DNA from: an uncultured Clostridia bacterium | GTDB lineage: Bacteria > Bacillota > Clostridia > Lachnospirales > CAG-274 | Reading direction: 5' to 3' | DNA: 64,000 bases | NCBI GenBank assembly: GCA_947630475.1 | Contig: CANRHR010000008.1 | Span: forward strand, 51,382-115,381 | Shown here: in pieces, positions 27,443 to 35,891 of the stretch | Layout: the number at the start of each line of letters is the position of its first letter | Position numbering within the stretch: position 1 is the first letter of the stretch | Translations under genes and position numbers: made by a program | The notes under the pieces: model-generated | What the model was told of the DNA's origin: nothing | What the model saw: only the letters and a program-made list of their open reading frames with translations | Database searches by the model: none

Positions 27443-28450
27443 ATGGCAGTTAAAGTTGCAATTAATGGTTTTGGACGTATCGGTCGTCTTGCTTTCAGAC
27501 AGATGTTTGAAGCAGAAGGCTATGATGTTGTTGCTATCAATGATTTAACAAGCCCTGATATGCTTGCTTATTTGTTAAAGTACGATTCAACTCAGGGAAC
27601 TTACGGCAAAGAAGTTTCTTCAGAGGATGACTCAATCATTGTAGACGGAAAGAAAATTACTATTTATAAAGAGGCTGATGCATCAAAACTTCCTTGGGGT
27701 GAGCTTGGAGTAGACGTTGTGCTTGAATGTACAGGATTTTATACATCAAAGGAAAAAGCTTCTGTTCATATTAAAGCAGGCGCTAAAAAAGTTGTTATTT
27801 CTGCTCCGGCAGGCAACGATCTTCCTACCATTGTTTACAATGTAAATCATAAAACATTAACTAAAGATGATACTGTTATTTCAGCAGCATCTTGTACTAC
27901 AAACTGTTTAGCTCCTATGGCTGATGCTCTTAATAAGTTAGCGCCTATTGTTTCCGGTATTATGACTACTGTTCACGCTTATACAGGCGATCAGATGATC
28001 CTTGACGGACCTCAGAGAAAGGGAAATAAGAGAAGAAGCCGTGCAGGCGCAATGAATATTGTTCCTAACTCAACAGGCGCAGCAAAGGCTATCGGTTTGG
28101 TTATACCTGATTTAAACGGAAAGCTTATCGGTTCTGCTCAGCGTGTTCCTACTCTTACAGGTTCAACTACTATACTTGTTGCGGTTGTTAAGGGCAATGT
28201 TACTAAAGAGCAGATTAACTCAGCTATGGAAGCTGTTAAATCTGAGTCTTTCGGCTACAACACAGATGAGATTGTTTCTTCCGATACTATCGGTATGACT
28301 TATGGTTCTTTATTTGATGCAACACAGACTATGGTTGCTCCTATGGAGGATGGCAATACTCAGGTTCAGGTTGTTGCTTGGTATGATAATGAAAGCTCTT
28401 ATGCTTCTCAGATGGTTAGAACAATTAAATACTTTGCTGAATTAGGCTGA
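27443..28450 (+). CDS. gap: Glyceraldehyde-3-phosphate dehydrogenase
   Basis: The 335-aa NAD-dependent enzyme has the Rossmann [12 protein letters not shown] start, the catalytic [12 protein letters not shown]ys near residue 152 and the matching His in VHAYTGDQ. Its codons favour the highly expressed type. GGAGG precedes the ATG. It is monocistronic with a terminator carrying a repeat insertion. The other lower-glycolysis genes (pgk, tpi) are not adjacent; pfkA and pgi follow. Confidence 0.97.
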   Translation: MAVKVAINGFGRIGRLAFRQMFEAEGYDVVAINDLTSPDMLAYLLKYDSTQGTYGKEVSSEDDSIIVDGKKITIYKEADASKLPWGELGVDVVLECTGFYTSKEKASVHIKAGAKKVVISAPAGNDLPTIVYNVNHKTLTKDDTVISAASCTTNCLAPMADALNKLAPIVSGIMTTVHAYTGDQMILDGPQRKGNKRRSRAGAMNIVPNSTGAAKAIGLVIPDLNGKLIGSAQRVPTLTGSTTILVAVVKGNVTKEQINSAMEAVKSESFGYNTDEIVSSDTIGMTYGSLFDATQTMVAPMEDGNTQVQVVAWYDNESSYASQMVRTIKYFAELG

Positions 28451-28488
28451 TCTGATTTACGTGATGCTTTTTATGTTTTTATAGTCCG

Positions 28489-28517
28489 AAGCGCCCATCA
28501 TATGATGGGCGCTTTTG
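28489..28517 (+). terminator. Terminator of gap (left of a pair flanking repeat A1)
   Basis: The hairpin at 28491-28512 has arms GCGCCCATCAT and ATGATGGGCGC and is followed by TTTT. A near-identical hairpin (GCACCCATCAT arms) lies at 28699, on the other side of the repeat. Confidence 0.85.
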
Positions 28518-28698
28518 AGTGTCGAAAAAGTCCATTCGGACTTTTTCGAAGTTAAACAGATGAACAAAAGGCTCATTCCATCGGCTTTAAAAGACTTGAA
28601 ACTCGCCTTTTTCCTCAGCAAATGCGATTTCCGCCTGCGGATTATAAGTCTGCGACGTTTTAAGTTACTTGTTCAAAGTAGGATTTATTGACAGTCTG
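28518..28698 (+). repeat. Structured intergenic repeat, family A, copy 1
   Basis: It begins with hairpin GTCGAAAAAGTCC/GGACTTTTTCGA, then a stem ACAAAAGGC/GCCTTTTT with an inner stem, then ATTTCCGCCTGCGG and TATAAGTCTGCGACG, and ends TTACTTGTTCAAAGTAGG..GACAGTCTGA. Other copies are at 31923, 37161 (inverted, shorter) and 56380 (inverted). The stems keep pairing while their sequence changes between copies. Confidence 0.85.
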
Positions 28699-28728
28699 AG
28701 CACCCATCATATGATGGGTGCTTTTTTG
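28699..28728 (+). terminator. Second terminator hairpin, right of repeat A1
   Basis: Arms AGCACCCATCAT and ATGATGGGTGCT followed by a T-run; it is a near copy of the hairpin at 28491. The remaining spacer to pfkA (28729-28919) is AT-rich with a weak TTGAAA/TAATAA-type promoter near 28823. Confidence 0.85.
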
Positions 28729-28919
28729 TAATAAAGTTTTGAAAAAATTTTAAAAATTTATTTTTTTGCTGTTATAAAGTTAAAAGAGTTTTATTTTTTA
28801 TTGCTAAAATTTTGATTTTGTATTGAAAAGTTTTTTGTGATATGTAATAATAAAAATAGTAATAAGTTACATACCTTGTATTTATTATCTAAAAAATAAA
28901 CAGAAAGAAGGTTGTTAAA

Positions 28920-29996
28920 ATGAAAAAAATCGGTATTTTGACCAGCGGCGGAGATTGTCAGGGTTTAAACGCAGCAATAAGAGGAGTTGCAAAGGGGCTT
29001 TATGAGGAATTTGATGACGATGTCCTTATATATGGTATAAAAGACGGATACAGAGGTTTGATCGCAGGGGAATATTCCCTTATGAAAAAATATGAATTTT
29101 CGGGTATTTTAACAGTTGGCGGCACAATTCTCGGAACCTCAAGGCAGCCTTTTAAAATGATGAGAAAAATTGAAGAGGATAATGTTGATAAAGTTGCCGC
29201 TATGAAAGAAAGCTACAAAAGAATGGGACTTGACTGTCTTGTTATTTTAGGCGGAAACGGAACTCACAAAACCGCCAATCTTTTAAGTGAAGAGGGTCTT
29301 AATGTTGTTTCTTTGCCAAAAACAATTGATAACGACCTTTGGGGAACAGATATAACATTTGGTTTTCACAGCGCTTTGGATGTTGCCACGGATGTTATTG
29401 ACAGGCTTCATACAACAGCTACATCTCACGGCAGAATTTTTGTTGTTGATATTATGGGACATAAGGCAGGCTGGCTTAATCTTTATGCGGGAATGGCAGG
29501 CGGCGCGGATATAATTCTTATCCCCGAAATACCTTACGATATCAATAAAATAGCAAACGTGCTGGAAAAAAGAAATAATGACGGCAAAAAGTTTTCTATT
29601 ATTGCCGTTGCCGAGGGCGCAATATCAGTTGAAGAATCGAAGATGGGCAAAAAAGAGTTTAAAGCGCACCTTGCCCAAAGAGGAAGCGTATCTGTTTCAA
29701 ATATAATTGCCGATAAGCTTTCTGAAAAGATTAATCAGGAAATTAGAGTGGTTATTCCGGGGCATATCCAAAGAGGAGGCTCTCCGTCTGCTTATGACAG
29801 AGTTTTATCAACAAGATTTGGGGCAGGAGCGGCAAGCTTAATAAAAGAAGAAAAATATGGTTATATGATGGGAATGAAAAATAATGAGGTTGTGCCTGTT
29901 CCTCTTGCAGAGGTGGCAGGAAAGCTTAAAACAGTGCCTATTGATAACGAGGTTCTGCTTGCGGCAAGAAAAATAGGCATTTCTTTCGGAGATTAA
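28920..29996 (+). CDS. pfkA: 6-phosphofructokinase
   Basis: The 358-aa protein has the start GILTSGGDCQGLNAAIRG, GGNGTHKTA, PKTIDNDLWGTDITFGFH, and PGHIQRGGSPSAYDR. It phosphorylates fructose 6-phosphate. The phosphoryl-donor loop reads GGNGT: Gly as in ATP-dependent enzymes but Asn for the usual Asp, and PKTIDND has the Lys seen in PPi-type and mixed-clade enzymes. Donor choice (ATP or PPi) is therefore uncertain. The start follows AGAAGG. Confidence 0.92.
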   Translation: MKKIGILTSGGDCQGLNAAIRGVAKGLYEEFDDDVLIYGIKDGYRGLIAGEYSLMKKYEFSGILTVGGTILGTSRQPFKMMRKIEEDNVDKVAAMKESYKRMGLDCLVILGGNGTHKTANLLSEEGLNVVSLPKTIDNDLWGTDITFGFHSALDVATDVIDRLHTTATSHGRIFVVDIMGHKAGWLNLYAGMAGGADIILIPEIPYDINKIANVLEKRNNDGKKFSIIAVAEGAISVEESKMGKKEFKAHLAQRGSVSVSNIIADKLSEKINQEIRVVIPGHIQRGGSPSAYDRVLSTRFGAGAASLIKEEKYGYMMGMKNNEVVPVPLAEVAGKLKTVPIDNEVLLAARKIGISFGD

Positions 29997-30095
29997 TTTT
30001 ATATTTGATTAATCGGTTTTTTATAAATTTATTATTACACTTTAAAAAAATATATTATATATATTTAAATAAAAATAAATCAGGGGGTAACAAAA

Positions 30096-31439
30096 ATGAG
30101 TGTATCTTTAAAATTAAACGGTGTCAGCAATTTTATAAAAGAAGATGAGCTGACAAAGCTTGCTTCTCAGGTTAAGCTTTCTTATGAAACTCTTATGAAT
30201 AAATCCGGAGCAGGAAATGATTTTGTTGGTTGGGTCAATCTTCCGTTTGATTATGATAAGGATGAGTTTGAAAGAATTAAAAAAGCAGGAGAAAAAATTC
30301 AGAAAAACAGCGAAGTATTGATCGTTATAGGTATAGGCGGTTCATATCTTGGCGGAAGAGCTGCGCTTGAATTTATAAATTCAATCCATTATAACTCCAA
30401 AAAACATCCTGGATTACCGGAGGTTTATTTTGTAGGCAATAATATAAGCTCCGATTATTTAAATGATATTATTGAAATTCTTGGCGACAGAGATTTTTCA
30501 ATTAACGTTATCTCAAAATCAGGCACAACAACAGAACCTGCTATAGCTTTTAGGATTTTCAAAAAAATGATTGAAGAGAAATATGGCAAGGAGGGCGCTA
30601 AGGAGAGAATTTTTGCAACAACGGATAAAGCAAGAGGAGCTTTAAAATCACTTTGTGATAAAGAAGGCTATGAAACTTTTGTTATAACAGATGATATAGG
30701 AGGAAGATTCTCTGTTTTAACGCCGGTTGGTCTTTTCCTTATGGCTGCGGCAGGCATAGATATAGATGCCGTTATGAAAGGCGCTGCCGATTCAGCAAAG
30801 AAATATCAAAATGATGATGTTGACTCAAATGATGCTTTAAAATATGCGGCTATAAGAAATATATTATACAGAAAAGGCAAGAATGTTGAAATTTTGGCTA
30901 ATTATGAGCCTAATTTAACAATGTTTGGCGAGTGGTTTAAGCAGCTTTTTGCCGAGAGCGAGGGTAAAGATAAAAAGGGTATTTTCCCCGTAAGCGCTAA
31001 TTTCTCAACAGATTTACATTCAATAGGTCAGTTTATACAGGACGGCTCAAGGAATCTTTTTGAAACAGTTTTATGGATTAAAGAAGCTAACAAAGATATT
31101 ACTATCGAATTTGACGAAGAAAATCTTGACGGCTTAAATTTTGTTGCCGATAAAACTATGCATTATGTAAATAGTAAGGCATACGCCGGCACTTTCCTTG
31201 CTCATGTTGATGGCGGCGTTCCTACTATGGTTATCGAGATTGATAAGGCAGATGCTTATAATTTTGGTCAGCTTGTTTATTTCTTTGAGTTTGCATTAGG
31301 TATAAGCGGCTATCTTTTAGGGGTTAATCCTTTTGATCAGCCGGGAGTTGAAGCATATAAGAAAAATATGTTCGCTCTTCTTGGAAAGCCGGGTTATGAA
31401 AGTGAAAAAGCTTCTCTTGAAGCAAGGCTTAACAATTAA
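30096..31439 (+). CDS. pgi: Glucose-6-phosphate isomerase
   Basis: The 447-aa protein is of the short Gram-positive type. It interconverts glucose and fructose 6-phosphates. The sugar-phosphate site [29 protein letters not shown] and the C-terminal [12 protein letters not shown] are present. CAGGGGGT precedes the ATG, 99 bases after pfkA. Confidence 0.96.
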   Translation: MSVSLKLNGVSNFIKEDELTKLASQVKLSYETLMNKSGAGNDFVGWVNLPFDYDKDEFERIKKAGEKIQKNSEVLIVIGIGGSYLGGRAALEFINSIHYNSKKHPGLPEVYFVGNNISSDYLNDIIEILGDRDFSINVISKSGTTTEPAIAFRIFKKMIEEKYGKEGAKERIFATTDKARGALKSLCDKEGYETFVITDDIGGRFSVLTPVGLFLMAAAGIDIDAVMKGAADSAKKYQNDDVDSNDALKYAAIRNILYRKGKNVEILANYEPNLTMFGEWFKQLFAESEGKDKKGIFPVSANFSTDLHSIGQFIQDGSRNLFETVLWIKEANKDITIEFDEENLDGLNFVADKTMHYVNSKAYAGTFLAHVDGGVPTMVIEIDKADAYNFGQLVYFFEFALGISGYLLGVNPFDQPGVEAYKKNMFALLGKPGYESEKASLEARLNN

Positions 31440-31585
31440 TGCAGTAGTAATGCAGTTTCAAAAAAAATTATTGTGCTTTTTAACAGAAGTACAAATATTA
31501 TTAGCAATATAACGGGCTTTTTTGTAATATTTTTAAACAAACGTCATAAAAAATATAGCAGAAGCTAACCGAATTAATGCCATAG

Positions 31586-31876
31586 GTGGCTGAAAGATTT
31601 GAGCAAATAAGCTATATAATGGGCAGTTTTAAAAAATATAATCACATTCCTGCGGAATGTGAAGAAACATCAGCTCTTAATCCTTGTGATTTCTTTGACA
31701 GCCTTGATTTCCCTATGGATATATTTGCTCCGCCTCAGAAAGCTGAATTTTTTGCCGGCATAAGCAGTAATATTCCTGCCGGAAGCGGCAATAATTCAGG
31801 CGGCTCATCCTGCGGCTGTTCTGTTTCCAATGTTTCAAATGTGGCAGGAACATCAAAAGGTTGCGGCTGTAATTAA
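31586..31876 (+). CDS. Orphan C-terminal segment of the Cys-rich spore-surface-type protein
   Basis: The frame (GTG 31586) has no Shine-Dalgarno site; the first ~20 codons do not resemble the family. From codon 21 it reads HIPAECEETSALNPCDFF, then FPMDIFAPPQKAEFFAGIS and a Gly/Ser/Cys tail ending GCGCN. Remembered full-length clostridial family members continue from CIPxECE straight into this segment. The middle fragment at 8954 stops exactly at IPAECE. So this is the downstream piece of the same gene with its own terminator. It may be a remnant, or a piece joined by recombination at the shared 19-bp dyad. All ~75 family codons remain open. Confidence 0.7.
   Translation: MAERFEQISYIMGSFKKYNHIPAECEETSALNPCDFFDSLDFPMDIFAPPQKAEFFAGISSNIPAGSGNNSGGSSCGCSVSNVSNVAGTSKGCGCN
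31645..31663 (+). repeat. 19-bp dyad shared with 9469-9487 (putative recombination core)
   Basis: Identical CATTCCTGCGGAATGTGAA. Here the dyad extends to perfect 9-bp arms, TCACATTCC and GGAATGTGA, around TGC (31642-31662), which is more symmetric than the copy at 9469. Confidence 0.7.
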
Positions 31877-31889
31877 ATAAAGGCATTAA

Positions 31890-31922
31890 AAACCTCCGAT
31901 CTGTTTTGATCGGAGGTTTTTT
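31890..31922 (+). terminator. Terminator of the C-terminal fragment (left of a pair flanking repeat A2)
   Basis: Arms AACCTCCGATC and GATCGGAGGTT followed by a T-run. The same hairpin is repeated at 32108 beyond the repeat. Confidence 0.88.
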
Positions 31923-32107
31923 AGTGTCGAAAAAGTCCCTGCGTGACTTTTTCGAGGGAAAACAGATGTATAAACAGCTCATTCCGTCGGGATTAAAAAT
32001 CCCTTGAAACTCGCTGTTTTCCTCGGCGGAAGTGAATTCCGCCTGCGGATTATAAGTCTGCGACGCTTTAAGTTACTTGTTCAAAGTAGGGTTTATTGAC
32101 AGTCTGA
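31923..32107 (+). repeat. Structured intergenic repeat, family A, copy 2
   Basis: Same order of elements as copy 1 but with changed, still complementary stems: AAACAGC/GCTGTTTT and GGGATT/AATCCC instead of AAAAGGC/GCCTTTTT and GGCTTT/AAAGAC. The closing hairpin GGCGGAA/TTCCGCC is well formed. It ends with the same GACAGTCTGA. Confidence 0.88.
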
Positions 32108-32140
32108 AAGCCTCCGATCTGTTTTGATCGGAGGTTTTTT
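32108..32140. terminator. Second copy of the hairpin, right of repeat A2 (bidirectional)
   Basis: Arms AGCCTCCGATC and GATCGGAGGTT followed by a T-run. The A-run on the left lets it end the minus-strand TPR gene as well, whose stop lies at its edge. Confidence 0.8.
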
Positions 32141-33296
32141 ATTTTTCATCAGATTCAATATCATATAAATATTTATTTTTAATTATTTCAAGACATTTGT
32201 TAAGGCTTTGATGATATTTTTCTGATTTGCCTTGGGATTTTTTTATTCTTGCCAATTCGAGATTGGCAGCTTCGCTTTCACTGTTTATGGATAAGGCTTT
32301 GCATACAGCGCCCTCAGCCATGTTAAAATTTAAATTAAGCCGACAGCATTTTGCCAAGGCTGTCCACAGCTCTGCATTGTTCCTAAAATATATAAGGCCT
32401 TTTTGTATTGTGGCTATGGCGGAGGAGTAATTTCTTTGGGCGCAATAAATTTCTGAAAGCCGCTTAAATATAACGGGACTGCTTATTTTACATTCTTCCA
32501 AAAATTTAACTGCATTTTCAAATTGTCTTTGTTTAATAAAAATATCGCTGATTTTAAGTATAGCAGAAGCATCCTTTTTTATATCTATGGCAAGCTTAAG
32601 AGTTTCTATGCTTTTTTTGTATTCTCTTTTTTTTAAGGCTATAAGGCCTTTTAAGTAAAGCATTGAAAATGAGTCATTTCCATCATATAAGCCCAATAAA
32701 TATTCAGCTCTGTCTATATAATTTAAAAAAATACAACATTCAACATAGTTAAGCAATATAATGGGATTTTTATCTATGCTGTATGCTTGCTCAAAAAAGC
32801 TTGCCGCATTTTCATAATCGCCGCACTGCATACAGCATAAACCGATATTATTTTTTATAACGCTCTCTTTATTTATATCAAATTTAAGAGCGTTTGAATA
32901 GGCATATACGGCTTTTTGGTATTTTCCTGCCCTGTAGAGCTTATCGCCTTTTTCTTTATTTTTTTCATATTCACCGAGATTAGAAAATTCACTGAATTTT
33001 TTTTTGACTTCTTCAATTTCGTATTCATTTAGATAAGAAAATTTTCTTAAAAAGTCAATTAACTTTTTTTCATTTCCATCATCGGAATCACCCTCTAATA
33101 TTTTTGCCTCCTCATATAATCCAAGCTTATCCCTAAGCCAATTTAAGAATGAGTCGTCATCGAATATTTCAAGGCTTTCTTTAAGGTAATTAAAAATATG
33201 CCAAATTGCTTCTTCTATTGAATAAACCCTGATATTTGTTGCAGAAAATATATAAGGGATATTGCTGAAATTTTCACTGCTTAAAATAAGCTTCAT
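32139..33296 (-). CDS. TPR-repeat protein, partner of the Hsp70-vWA protein
   Basis: The 385-aa soluble protein has an N-terminal region of about 105 residues with no recognised domain (EEAIWHIFNYLKES, then an acidic stretch), followed by about eight TPR-like helical repeats (for example YRAGKYQKAVYAYSNALK, QCGDYENAASFFEQAYSID and NLNFNMAEGAVCKALSIN). It starts at ATG with GGTGAGG, 30 bases after the Hsp70-vWA gene, so both are one transcript. TPR proteins often dock chaperones, so a co-chaperone or substrate adaptor role is a reasonable inference. No signal peptide or membrane helix is seen. Confidence 0.8.
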   Translation of the reverse strand: MKLILSSENFSNIPYIFSATNIRVYSIEEAIWHIFNYLKESLEIFDDDSFLNWLRDKLGLYEEAKILEGDSDDGNEKKLIDFLRKFSYLNEYEIEEVKKKFSEFSNLGEYEKNKEKGDKLYRAGKYQKAVYAYSNALKFDINKESVIKNNIGLCCMQCGDYENAASFFEQAYSIDKNPIILLNYVECCIFLNYIDRAEYLLGLYDGNDSFSMLYLKGLIALKKREYKKSIETLKLAIDIKKDASAILKISDIFIKQRQFENAVKFLEECKISSPVIFKRLSEIYCAQRNYSSAIATIQKGLIYFRNNAELWTALAKCCRLNLNFNMAEGAVCKALSINSESEAANLELARIKKSQGKSEKYHQSLNKCLEIIKNKYLYDIESDEK

Positions 33297-33326
33297 AAAA
33301 CCTCACCGTTAATAATAAAAAACATA

Positions 33327-35405
33327 TTACAACCTTATAAGCTCTGTAATGCTTATTGCTATGTTATCCAAAATATCAAAAAATTTATCATTTAAATCGT
33401 AATATTTTCCGTCCGGCCTTGTTACGGGATCAAATGCCTCTATGCTTTCTCTGTCACGTCTTGCTACAATATATGTTGTAACGTCTTTTTCTTTAAGCAT
33501 ATTGCAAATATCTTCTATGCTTTTTCCGCTGTTTGTAGGAACATGAGGAGGGGCATCGGTTATCAGAATAAAAATATTTTTTGATCCCTCGGTTGTTTTT
33601 GATGCATCTAAAAGCGTAATTCCCGTTTCAAGCGCATCCAATGAAGATTCCGGTATATCGCCGCCATAGGTTCTTGGGATATTTTTAACCTGTTTTTGGA
33701 ATTTTTTTACATCTTGAGTAAAATTATATACGCTTGGTTTTTCTTTTTCGTTTAAATCTCCGAAGCCGATAAGACCAAGCTTGAAGTTTGTACCCTTTGA
33801 ACTTAAAATATCGGAAAATTCGATAGCTCTGTCTTTAACACCGTTAATATAGGTATCCATACTTCCGGTTGTATCGATTAAGAAAACAACGTTAACATCA
33901 GATACGGTGTTTATCGGTATTTCTCTTTTTGGCGGAGCTGAAAACTTGCTTCTGTCAAATTCGGCTTTTTGAGTATTTCCCGTTGAAAGATCCTTTACAT
34001 AAACTTCAAAAAGATTATTTTCATCTATGGCGTAAGTTATTTCAAGCTTTGTATCACCCTTAAGGCCGCTCATAAGCACGCTGCCGATATATTTTTTATC
34101 GTCTTCATGCCCCTGTTCCCATTGATAAACATCTACATTTACCATTGAAGCGCCGCTCATGTTTGCAAAATTGCTGTCTGATATGCTGCTTGGGATAGGG
34201 CTGCCCATAGGAATTATCGGAATAAGACTTTTTTTCATTGTTGAAATATCGGTTACAGCCTCTGTTCCGAATATCTGCCTTGTAATTTGACCTATCTTAA
34301 CGCTGCTGTTTGGAAGATGGATAAGATAGCTGTAAATAGCGGCGCCCATAGCAACGCTTTTTGCCGGATCGGTAGCTCTGTAAGGCTCTTTTATGCAGCC
34401 GGCAACCATTCTTTTAACCATTGGTATTAATGTTGAGCCGCCAACCAAAATAACTTTTGAAATTTCATCGGGAGCTTTGCCCGCTCTTTTTAAAGCTTCT
34501 TCTATAATATCACGGCTTCTGTCGACATATTTTCTTATTACAGATTCAAATTCCTCTCTTGTTATCTCAAAAGTAAGATTTTTTGGGACTGAATTATGAA
34601 CTATAAGAGGATTTATCCTAACGGATGCTTTATTTGTTCCGGAAAGTTTTTTCTTTGTCTGTTCAGCCTCTGATTTTAGCTTTTGGAGGACTCTTTTTCT
34701 TTCGGATTCTTCGAGAGTGTCCAGATCAATATCATTTTCGGCTTTGAAGCGTTCTTTCATGATTTTGATAATTTCATTATCGAAATCATCGCCGCCGAGA
34801 TTCATATCGCCGACATCCGAAAGCTCTTGAAAATATTCCTGTCCGGCTTCGTCCACATTAACTTTTAAAACACAGGCATCAAAAGTTCCTCCGCCTATAT
34901 CATAAACAAGCAGCGTTTGAGCATAACCCTGCCTGTAGCCGTATTCGATAGCGGCAGCCAGAGGCTCGGAAAGGAGATATACGTTTTTAAAGCCTGCCAT
35001 TAAGCCTGCCTGCTTGGTTGCAAAAATCTGCCTGTCGTTAAAATATGCGGGATGTGTTATAACAACCTCGTCAAAAACTTCTTCTGCCTGAGCTTCGGCA
35101 GCTTCTTTAAGTTTTTTTAAAATCTCACAGCTTATATCTTCGGGAGTTTTTTCTTCATCACCTATAAGTATTTTTTCGTCGGTGCCCATAAGCCTTTTAA
35201 CAGATATTACGGTTGATTCCGGAAAAATAATTGCACCTGCCTTGGCTTCCGTTCCAACAAGTATTTCATCTTGAGAAAAGCTTACCACAGAGGGGAGAAT
35301 TTCGTCCGTTCCGTCTATTTTAACAACATCTAAACGGTCGTTTTTATCTTGATATATTATTGCTACAGAATTAGTCGTTCCCAAATCAATGCCTAAATAG
35401 CTCAT
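33327..35405 (-). CDS. Hsp70-type ATPase fused to a C-terminal von Willebrand A domain
   Basis: The 692-aa protein is not housekeeping DnaK. Residues 1-370 form an Hsp70 nucleotide-binding domain: GIDLGTTNSVA, VITHPAYFNDRQ, VYDIGGGTFDA, ILVGGSTLIPMV. A short beta-type substrate-binding region follows (about 385-500). The helical lid is replaced by a vWA domain (about 510-690) with an intact MIDAS: DTTGSMD, a Thr in the RTYGGDIPES segment and ITDAPPH. The fusion suggests ATP-driven binding linked to a metal-dependent protein-interaction module. No signal peptide or membrane segment is seen. GGAGG precedes the ATG; a leader with hairpins lies upstream. Function unknown. Confidence 0.88.
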   Translation of the reverse strand: MSYLGIDLGTTNSVAIIYQDKNDRLDVVKIDGTDEILPSVVSFSQDEILVGTEAKAGAIIFPESTVISVKRLMGTDEKILIGDEEKTPEDISCEILKKLKEAAEAQAEEVFDEVVITHPAYFNDRQIFATKQAGLMAGFKNVYLLSEPLAAAIEYGYRQGYAQTLLVYDIGGGTFDACVLKVNVDEAGQEYFQELSDVGDMNLGGDDFDNEIIKIMKERFKAENDIDLDTLEESERKRVLQKLKSEAEQTKKKLSGTNKASVRINPLIVHNSVPKNLTFEITREEFESVIRKYVDRSRDIIEEALKRAGKAPDEISKVILVGGSTLIPMVKRMVAGCIKEPYRATDPAKSVAMGAAIYSYLIHLPNSSVKIGQITRQIFGTEAVTDISTMKKSLIPIIPMGSPIPSSISDSNFANMSGASMVNVDVYQWEQGHEDDKKYIGSVLMSGLKGDTKLEITYAIDENNLFEVYVKDLSTGNTQKAEFDRSKFSAPPKREIPINTVSDVNVVFLIDTTGSMDTYINGVKDRAIEFSDILSSKGTNFKLGLIGFGDLNEKEKPSVYNFTQDVKKFQKQVKNIPRTYGGDIPESSLDALETGITLLDASKTTEGSKNIFILITDAPPHVPTNSGKSIEDICNMLKEKDVTTYIVARRDRESIEAFDPVTRPDGKYYDLNDKFFDILDNIAISITELIRL

Positions 35406-35620
35406 TTTTTTATTCCTCCAAACAGCTTAATATAAATGTATAGATTTTAACCGAGTATAAGTTTGCGATAAATTAAAAGCTGTGAAAGGTTATTTTAAGC
35501 CTTACACAGCCAACCCCAAAACCTAAAGAAGCATAACTTGCTTCGCTTACGATGCGTCTTACAACCGACTGTTTAAATTTTTGCTTGGTTGTAAGCATCA
35601 ATATAGATTCTCTTCTTATT
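35406..35620 (-). promoter_or_regulatory. Structured 5' leader of the Hsp70-vWA operon
   Basis: Read on the minus strand, the ~215-base leader can form hairpin 1 (arms 35587-35599 and 35551-35566, 13 bp with a 3-base bulge), hairpin 2 (GAAGC/GCTTC, 35528-35544), and hairpin 3 (35479-35510, GCTGTG..AAGG pairing CCTT..CACAGC) followed by TTTTAATTT, like an intrinsic terminator. A leader attenuator or temperature/ligand sensor is possible. I recognise no known riboswitch class. Confidence 0.45.
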
Positions 35621-35626
35621 ATAACC

Positions 35627-35656
35627 AATATACCATATTATGGGCAGTGTTGTCAA
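35627..35656 (-). promoter_or_regulatory. SigA-type promoter of the Hsp70-vWA operon
   Basis: On the minus strand TTGACA (35656-35651), 18 bases, TATATT (35632-35627). It is oriented into the leader above. No CIRCE element is seen. Confidence 0.55.
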
Positions 35657-35679
35657 TTAAGCGGCTATGAAAGTTTTTA

Positions 35680-35707
35680 TTGAACTTTTTCAAAAAGTCG
35701 GTATAAT
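35680..35707 (+). promoter_or_regulatory. Upstream SigA-type promoter toward the second CNNM gene
   Basis: TTGAAC, 16 bases, TATAAT; back-to-back with the minus-strand promoter of the Hsp70 operon. Confidence 0.45.
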
Positions 35708-35776
35708 TTAGCTGTAACCGCAAAGGTTTTAAAAATTGGCTTGTCTTATATAAAAGGCAAATATTTTACTAAACGG

Positions 35777-35806
35777 TTGCAATTTAAATAGATTTCATGG
35801 TATAAT
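35777..35806 (+). promoter_or_regulatory. Proximal SigA-type promoter of the second CNNM gene
   Basis: TTGCAA, 18 bases, TATAAT, about 85 bases before the start codon. Confidence 0.5.
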
Positions 35807-35891
35807 ATGCTAAAGCTTATAAGTAAAATTTATTGGGCTTTTCATTTTATAAAAATTAAAGTAAATTATTCATTTTAGGAGTGTGATTTTT

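Noticed and set aside
33327..35405. Housekeeping dnaK
   Set aside because: No grpE, hrcA or dnaJ beside it, the lid is absent and a vWA domain takes its place.
35551..35599. Inverted repeat as an intrinsic terminator or MITE
   Set aside because: No T-run on either strand and no second copy in the window; kept only as part of the minus-strand leader.
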